From Spirometra erinaceieuropaei (taxonomy: Eukaryota > Platyhelminthes > Cestoda > Diphyllobothriidea > Diphyllobothriidae), in contig CACRXP010000416.1 of NCBI GenBank assembly GCA_902702965.1, forward strand, positions 448,146 to 512,145: DNA of 64,000 bases, read 5' to 3'. The notes beneath the pieces were generated by a model, which saw only the letters and a list, made by a program, of their open reading frames with translations, did no database searches and had not been told where the DNA came from. This document shows, one piece after another, positions 59,801 through 64,000 of this stretch. Within the stretch, counting starts at the first letter, position 1; the number at the start of each line of letters is the position of its first letter. Both the position numbers and the translations under genes were made by a program.

Positions 59801-62539
59801 GCGCCCGAATACATTGCCAATAGGAGCGAAGAGCCGAGTCCCAGGAAGTAGTCTTGAAGATAGAGACACGATCGTCGGGACATGAGCTTTATTAGCCTGG
59901 GAGCCGGGAACTACTGGAATCTTGGTTTACTGGCCCCCAGTCCATCAACAAGTGCAACGATCTTCCCATTCAATACAGCGTGCTGAGACTTCGTTTAGGC
60001 GGAGTAATTGGCCACGCGGGGAGCGCACTGGTGAACACTTCCCAACACCCGGGTCAACGCGTCAGATGGTCGAGCAATCATCACGCCAACATTCAACTCA
60101 CGTGATGAAATTGCAGCAATTATCGCCTCGAATGTCGGCCATCATGCAATGATCACACCAAGTGTGACAATCCCGGATGAAGGGGGAAGCCGTGAACGTT
60201 CATAGGTATGCGGTAGCATGGCGACTGCATCCTATAAATACCGCAGCCCCTTGTGCAACAACCACCCGTTTCTGCTCTTTTGTCTCGGATGATGGATTCG
60301 AGTAGGAATCCGAAACGTCAGGCTAATAAAGCTCTTGTCCCGGGGATCGTGTCTCCTTCTTCAAGACTACTGCCTGGGAATCGGCTCTTCGCTTCTATTG
60401 GCAATGTGAGGAGAACTTAGATTATGCCGTTTGTTTTGAAAGAGACACTGCTGATTTAGACTGCAATATTTATTATATTTTAGTCTTCCTGAAGCTGTAT
60501 TCATCCTCCATCTTCTGGGTAATACATGGTGTTAACTGTTAGAAAACCAATGGCACTTGTAACACTTCACTGATCAGACAATTGTTTGAATTTTCACAGG
60601 ATATGAATTGGTGACCGTCAAGGTGATATTTCGTCGACGGAAACAAATGCTAACCTGGGGAAACAATATCTGTTGAATACGGCGCGTTGGGGGGGGGGGG
60701 CTTCTCAGAGAAACAATTTTAGAGTTTTCTCCACTCTTTGTGTAATCTGGTGCATAGCGTCTTCATGTTGATAAAGAACTTTGTCATATTCGCCATCATA
60801 TTCTAGCTGTTCTTTGGCTGAAATTAATAAATTGCTATCGTTATCGTCCAACATTAACGGTTTGAGATAGCTTCAGCAAATCCAGCTACACCACTTCTTT
60901 TTGGTCCCGATATTCGTCGACCACACGTCGCTCAAGTAAAGTCTCCGTAAGGATTATCGCAACAGATTCATTTTTGTCAAAAGTCATCCATATTGATGGC
61001 AGCGGTTCCATAAAATCATTGTCGTCGTCTCGATCATTTGGATCCGGTTTGGATCAACCCCATCACGGGATTTGGGTGAAGTGTTCCTTTAAGTGTTTGG
61101 AGGTTCACAATTAGAGAGATCCACAATCGTATGCAGAATCAGGGCAGAACATGGTCTGTTGTGTGGAGATCAGGTCGTGTGTGGCAAGACTGGGCAGGGT
61201 GTTTATTATTTCCAACACAGCATCCGCATCGGGCATCTATCGTCACGACATGTTCTTGTCGCCGTCAGAGGAAGGAGAGCGCACGACACGTGCTGCGCAA
61301 GTCTGTCGGCACTATAAACTGGTTAGTTCACCTGCAAGTCAGCATCCTGTAATTACCACATCACGATCGATCTCTCACTGGCAAATGATTATTGGACAGG
61401 AACCCAGAGTACTCCCGTCTCAACGCAACGTTCAATTTACATCAGTCCTTCAAGCGTTAAACTAAGCGGCGCAGACGTTTGTGTTGAAACTAAGTAAGTT
61501 CAGATATCTCTAAGATGAAAGTAAAAGGAAGCATCAACAAAATGTTGCCAAAGCTAAACGATATTTATGATGTAGTTTGCTAAACAGTGCTTCTCTTTCG
61601 TTTCCCTATCGTATCACAATGTAATAGCAGAGATCAGTCGAATCTATGCAATGTTCGCATCTGAACCAATTTTGCGGTCTAAAACTGTTCTTTACCGAGT
61701 GGGTTGTTACCGTAAACTGAATATCTTACTGGAGGTCGCAGAACTTGGATGAGAAAATACGAACATAACCTCTGGCCAAACAGATTGAAGTGTTACGCTA
61801 AGGACTACGTATAAGCAAGCTTTGACCGTATTTGATTATTTTAGTATCTCCCTAAGTGAACTGGGGAAGGTACACGCATCCATGCTTTAAAACTCCACCG
61901 ACTTAAGGCTTGCTGACCTGCAAGAGGCCTAATTTATCGTCATCGTTGCGATGAGTATCCTAGCAGTACAGTTTGCAAAATTCTTCTCCGACACGAACAT
62001 TTTGTTTTTGACACCAGAATAAACCAGTTTATTTAAGGTTATAATGCTGGCAGACGAAAATGTCCCTTGATATTTTAAGCAAATATCCAGAGAAAGAATA
62101 TTGTGATTACCATCAAGTAGCTTGCTACAAATCAGTGGTTCGAAAAATACTCAAATGAGTTAATTGCACGTTATAGCCCAAAATGCAATGGAAGATTTCA
62201 AATATTGGTTTACTTGCAGCACCTAGAATGCCTTCTGAATGGGAAACCCCTGTGCTCTGGAGTGACGACCACATCTCAGTGGGGAAAGTGTCGTAAGTGT
62301 AATTATTCAAAATTTAACTGAATAGTTAACTTCACCCTTACTTTACGAAGTGCAAATCAAGAGTAGTGTGGCTACCGCGTGAACTGCCTACCGTACTTTT
62401 CTCTCTTTTGCAGACCTGACTATTGATGGCCAGTCGTATGCCTTCATCCACGTCGCCAAGAGGACGGCGGCAACAAACATATCCCGATATGTTTGCAGAA
62501 CGGAGAGTGATAGTCAAACGCATACGATATACTGGCATG
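50838..62539 (+). CDS. Unit C: modular secreted-protein gene, best model
   Basis: Exons: 50838-50886 (signal peptide MLQRALLLLLTSVLAI), 51107-51201, 51313-51415 (type I), 51573-51674 (II), 52558-52646 (III), 52732-52831 (I, GC donor), 54712-54918 (II), 55165-55274 (III), 56427-56478 (I), 56582-56716 (II), 56857-56957 (III), 62220-62292 (I), 62414-62539 (II). All boundaries are AG acceptors and GT donors (one GC), and all phases match, giving 414 codons before the missing last exon, which in unit A is 7498-7706 and here would fall in or after the gap at 62945. Type I exons have two cysteines, and sequons are frequent. The donor of exon 54712-54918 (TACG|GTTGCA) is weak; reading through it gives a stop at 54966-54968 and AATAAA at 55016, a 264-aa short form. 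A compound PLE lies in the intron before 62220. Extracellular location is inferred; function unknown. Confidence 0.65.
51980..52160 (-). mobile_element. S1 SINE insertion specific to unit C
   Basis: On the minus strand: head GGGCTCGTGGCCCGG, GACTTCTAAACCAACAGG, GCGAGTTCGAGGC, body to TAATAGCATTCT. It is flanked by 9-bp target-site duplications, TGATAGTAG (51971-51979) and TGATGGTAG (52161-52169). Unit B has the empty site (near 41050), so this insertion came after the B/C duplication. Confidence 0.75.
52193..52368 (+). CDS. Extra, possibly alternative, exon of unit C
   Basis: Counterpart of 41083-41273: acceptor TTTCTGTTAG|, phase 1 in, peptide GKILSGYKREVCTLV ... SALCTVKISVGYILERC, stop at 52368. 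Several cysteines of the B copy are replaced. The S1 SINE lies 24 bp upstream of the acceptor site. Could be a decaying exon or a fast-changing alternative end. Confidence 0.35.
53080..53400. mobile_element. R1 fragment in intron of unit C
   Basis: R1 internal block near 53160-53230 (GTGACATAATGTTTAATG, GGACATTCCACC). Degraded; unit B lacks it at this position. Confidence 0.4.
53401..53935. other. Unit C specific intron segment
   Basis: Between the R1 fragment and the point where alignment with unit B resumes (CAGTCAGCACATAAGAAG near 53897; 41885 in B). No feature recognised. Confidence 0.3.
55016..55021 (+). terminator. AATAAA polyadenylation signal after exon 7 (unit C)
   Basis: About 50 bp after the stop at 54966-54968. 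Conserved in all three units. Confidence 0.4.
55735..55965 (+). mobile_element. S1 SINE in intron of unit C
   Basis: Orthologous to the copies at 1961-2190 and 43890-44125: TGGTTCATTGATTAGAACC, GGACTTCTAACTGACAGG, GTGTTGGAACCCC. Confidence 0.6.
57144..57155 (+). repeat. Left target-site duplication of the compound PLE
   Basis: ATGTAAGGAGAA, matched by ATGTGAGGAGAA at 60404-60415. The empty site in unit A reads AATGAGAGGAGAACTTAG (near 4684). Confidence 0.7.
57180..57240 (-). ncRNA. Hammerhead-ribozyme-like motif of the PLE (minus copy)
   Basis: Read on the minus strand: CTGATGA (57229-57223), a 6-bp stem (GGATTC with GAATCC) and loop, GAAACGTC (57203-57196), then AGGC, which can pair with GTCT just before the first box; a further CTTT/AAAG pairing extends that stem. 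Stem III would be only the self-complementary ACGT, so activity as a dimer is possible. An additional T between CTGATGA and stem II departs from the consensus. Hammerhead motifs in PLEs are established knowledge. Confidence 0.5.
57410..59890 (-). pseudogene. PLE reverse transcriptase and GIY-YIG endonuclease, one frame with four stops
   Basis: A single minus-strand frame of about 825 codons, broken only by nonsense codons at 59432-59434 (TAA), 59342-59344 (TGA), 59105-59107 (TGA) and 58805-58807 (TAG). In order: N-terminal part (SARRWETFALREAS, FLHRCLDNNVLPKCV), the PLE-typical VHNLSSKELTKDQMQV and VIVPADK, FYGLPKVHKYGAPLRPIVS, motif A MVSFDVTSLFTSIP, GTPMGSPISGLIAEAVL, catalytic ARYVDDTFVF, LAFLDVLVC, ANGYPRNFVNRC, and a C-terminal GIY-YIG endonuclease (VVYRIWCSC, NYVGETGRQPRTRMAEH). 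Catalytic YVDD is intact. The absence of frameshifts suggests fairly recent inactivation. The open part 57410-58750 alone encodes 446 aa. Confidence 0.9.
59901..60403 (+). mobile_element. Inverted 5'-truncated PLE copy
   Basis: Begins inside the end of the coding frame (ACTACTGGAATC, then VYWPPVHQ in another frame) and continues through the 3' region, hammerhead-like motif and leader start. Its leader segment (60320-60403) matches the 5' leader of the minus copy (59898 downwards), the terminal-repeat layout of PLEs. Confidence 0.8.
60275..60340 (+). ncRNA. Hammerhead-ribozyme-like motif, mutated (inverted copy)
   Basis: As at 57180-57240, but the first box reads CGGATGA (60286-60292) instead of CTGATGA; the second box GAAACGTC (60312-60319) and stem II are intact. 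The changed core base should abolish cleavage. Confidence 0.45.
60416..62219 (+). other. Intron 3-4 region of unit C
   Basis: Counterpart of 4685-6522 in unit A. Includes a run of ten G near 60690. Open frames at 61093-61465 are the same region as 5387-5707 in unit A but in different frames, which argues against coding. Confidence 0.45.
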
Positions 62540-62944
62540 GTAACTGTGTATTTTTATATTTTATGTGAGCAGTACCATCCCTAATTATGTGACACCATTA
62601 TAAACAATGTGTTTAAAAATTAAAGGCTGACACATTTGCTAAGCAATATTAGAAGGCAATACTGCACGAAATCGACATTTACTTAAACAAAAGAAGTCAA
62701 ATTTGGCATGTCAACTAAAGGCTCTTAAATAAATTGCATTTTAACATATCTACCAGTCCACTACTTGGCCTTCTACCATTAAAAAGACTTAGCAGTTGAC
62801 GAATTACTTAGTACTTTCATGTCATCGGGTGTTGTCGTAGCGGAGTTAGACCGACGAAGTGCCAAGCAAACCGTCCGCGAGCGAAATGGGTCCATATATT
62901 GCTGTAAATTAATAAATCTAATACAATTTCAATAGTAAAAATTA

Positions 62945-62989
62945 NNNNNNNNNNNNNNNNNNNNNNNNNNNNNNNNNNNNNNNNNNNNN
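62945..62989. other. Assembly gap (45 N)
   Basis: Unresolved bases after the last matched segment of unit C. The expected last exon (7498-7706 in unit A) is not found after it. Confidence 0.99.
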
Positions 62990-63945
62990 GACAACTGGTC
63001 TTAGGAAAAGTGTGTTCCTGAAACGCCTTACATGCAGTGACGATAAAGGCATAGGTTTCTGCTGGTCCTCGATTGACACACTCAGCCGAGCTATCGATCT
63101 ACATCCCGCCTACCAGGCGCTACGTTCAAGTCTCGGGTCAGTCCAGACAGGACCAGTATGGCAATCGAGCATGCGGGTCTGAGAGTCAACGCTCACGGAA
63201 AAGAGCGGAGTTGGTGGCCAGAGGTCATGTGACCAAAGCCGAACACCGTCTCACAGATGTGCTCCCGAAACTGAATGCTACTCATATGAACGGCAGCGAC
63301 CGATCAGTCCATCGGCTTACGTGGGAGAGGCCAACCGGCACGTTGATTTGACTACAACTACGCCGACTACAGGTTACATTCGAACTACGCAAACAACCAG
63401 CGATTCCTGAAAATTCATCTAGGATGCAAGTGCTTTGCGTTGAAATTTCCAACCTAGCCATCGCCGCAGAACGTACTGTCAAGAAACATAGGAGAAGACC
63501 GTTGAGTGGTTGGGCGACTGTCTCAATGGCAAAACCGCCTTTCCATGCAGATCCCGGTAATATGCATTGTAAATGAAACTGCTGTCAAATCATTGTGTGT
63601 GAACGTCTCAGTCGTCATCTCTTCTCCTCGACAGGCGATAACTTCTTATACTTTCTTATTTACCTCGTTAATCTACCTACGTTACAATGTGTCTTTATAT
63701 AATTCGTTGTGTAAAAATTCATAAAATGACACTATTTGCAAGCCTTGTGTTCATCAGTTATGCTATCCTGTTAATATCGAACGTACGGCTGTGCGGCTAT
63801 TGGCAGAGCCACGGGGCTCGACGGGACGCATGAGTTCCGTAGCGCGATCGGTGAGCGCACATTGATAATTTTTGATTGATAATTTTTTATTAAAGACCCA
63901 TCGGGGTCTCATCAAAACATCTACCATTGTTTATACTCTATCACA
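62990..63945. other. Sequence after gap, no recognised gene
   Basis: It does not continue unit A homology, so the gap hides a junction. GC-richer to 63500, then AT-rich with a near repeat TTGATAATTTTTGATTGATAA near 63864. The open frame 63073-63351 shows no motif I know. Confidence 0.35.
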
Positions 63946-63949
63946 ACCG

Positions 63950-64000
63950 ACTCGACAGGCTCAGTATTTAGGGTGTTGGACTTCTAACCAACAAGTCGCG
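63950..64000 (+). mobile_element. S1 SINE, cut by the window end
   Basis: GGCTCAGTATTTAGGGTG, TTGGACTTCTAACCAACAAG, TCGCG match the S1 tRNA-like head up to just before the B box. The rest lies outside the window. Confidence 0.5.

Larger units (their letters stand above)
57156..60403 (-). mobile_element. Compound Penelope-like element (full-length minus copy plus inverted partial copy)
   Basis: The minus-strand copy runs from 59898 down to 57156: leader, one long interrupted frame, 3' region, hammerhead-like motif, and the start of a second leader. Joined head to head at about 59899 is a 5'-truncated copy in plus orientation (59901-60403): the last part of the frame, 3' region, hammerhead-like motif, then 84 bp of leader. 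57363-57593 and 59922-60152 are identical apart from orientation. The 12-bp flanking duplications show that both parts entered as one event. Inverted partial copies and terminal leader repeats are known features of PLEs. Confidence 0.85.

Noticed and set aside
63073..63351. 92-codon open frame after the second gap
   Set aside because: No recognisable motif or splice context; other frames in the same stretch are also open for short runs.
1..64000. CRISPR arrays, rRNA genes, bacterial operons, plasmid or phage modules
   Set aside because: No regularly spaced short repeats, no rRNA-like blocks, and gene structure is intron-based eukaryotic throughout.

Overview
This is eukaryotic, intron-rich, moderately AT-rich DNA with no prokaryotic gene organisation. 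Long open frames occur only in retroelements; the host coding signal sits in short exons (about 50-240 bp) with good splice sites. The organism is probably a flatworm. The minus-strand LINE at 22.9-24.4 kb encodes an endonuclease/linker protein of a type I remember from diphyllobothriidean tapeworm genomes, and there are several Penelope-like elements (PLEs) and tRNA-derived SINEs. The tapeworm assignment is inference from memory, not a search.

The main feature is a cluster of duplicated copies of a modular secreted-protein gene family that I do not recognise. Unit C (about 48.9-62.9 kb) gives the best model. It has a signal-peptide exon, a linker exon, then repeated domains built from three exon types with fixed intron phases: type I (phase 0 in, 1 out), type II (1 in, 1 out) and type III (1 in, 0 out). 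All thirteen exons I could place from 50838 to 62539 join in frame. Unit B (about 36.9-47.7 kb) is the same gene up to domain 3. Unit A (1-7.7 kb) starts inside domain 2 and runs through domain 4. Exon 7 reaches a stop and an AATAAA signal in all three units, so a short secreted form (247 aa in B, 264 aa in C) may be made as well as, or instead of, the long one.

From about 8.6 to 34 kb a second repeat class (units D1 about 10.2-14.3 kb, D2 about 16.6-21.0 kb, D3 broken at 31.0-34.0 kb) carries a cysteine-rich phase 0-0 exon and further exons that fit the same phase rules. They are probably distant relatives or downstream parts of the same family.

The cluster is heavily invaded. There is a compound PLE at 57156-60403 with target-site duplications, an inverted partial copy and hammerhead-like motifs; a second PLE at about 27.06-28.76 kb nested in a long-inverted-repeat element (family R1); and a rearranged PLE at 36.9-38.8 kb, shared by units B and C and so older than that duplication. 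There are also PLE 3' relics with decayed hammerhead-like motifs at 12.7-13.0 and 19.0-19.3 kb, a LINE with an internal deletion, R1 copies in at least seven places, and two SINE families. Two runs of N interrupt the sequence (47959-48888 and 62945-62989). Paralogues show near-identical tracts (likely gene conversion) next to exon patches that differ strongly in protein sequence, as expected of diversifying surface or secreted proteins.
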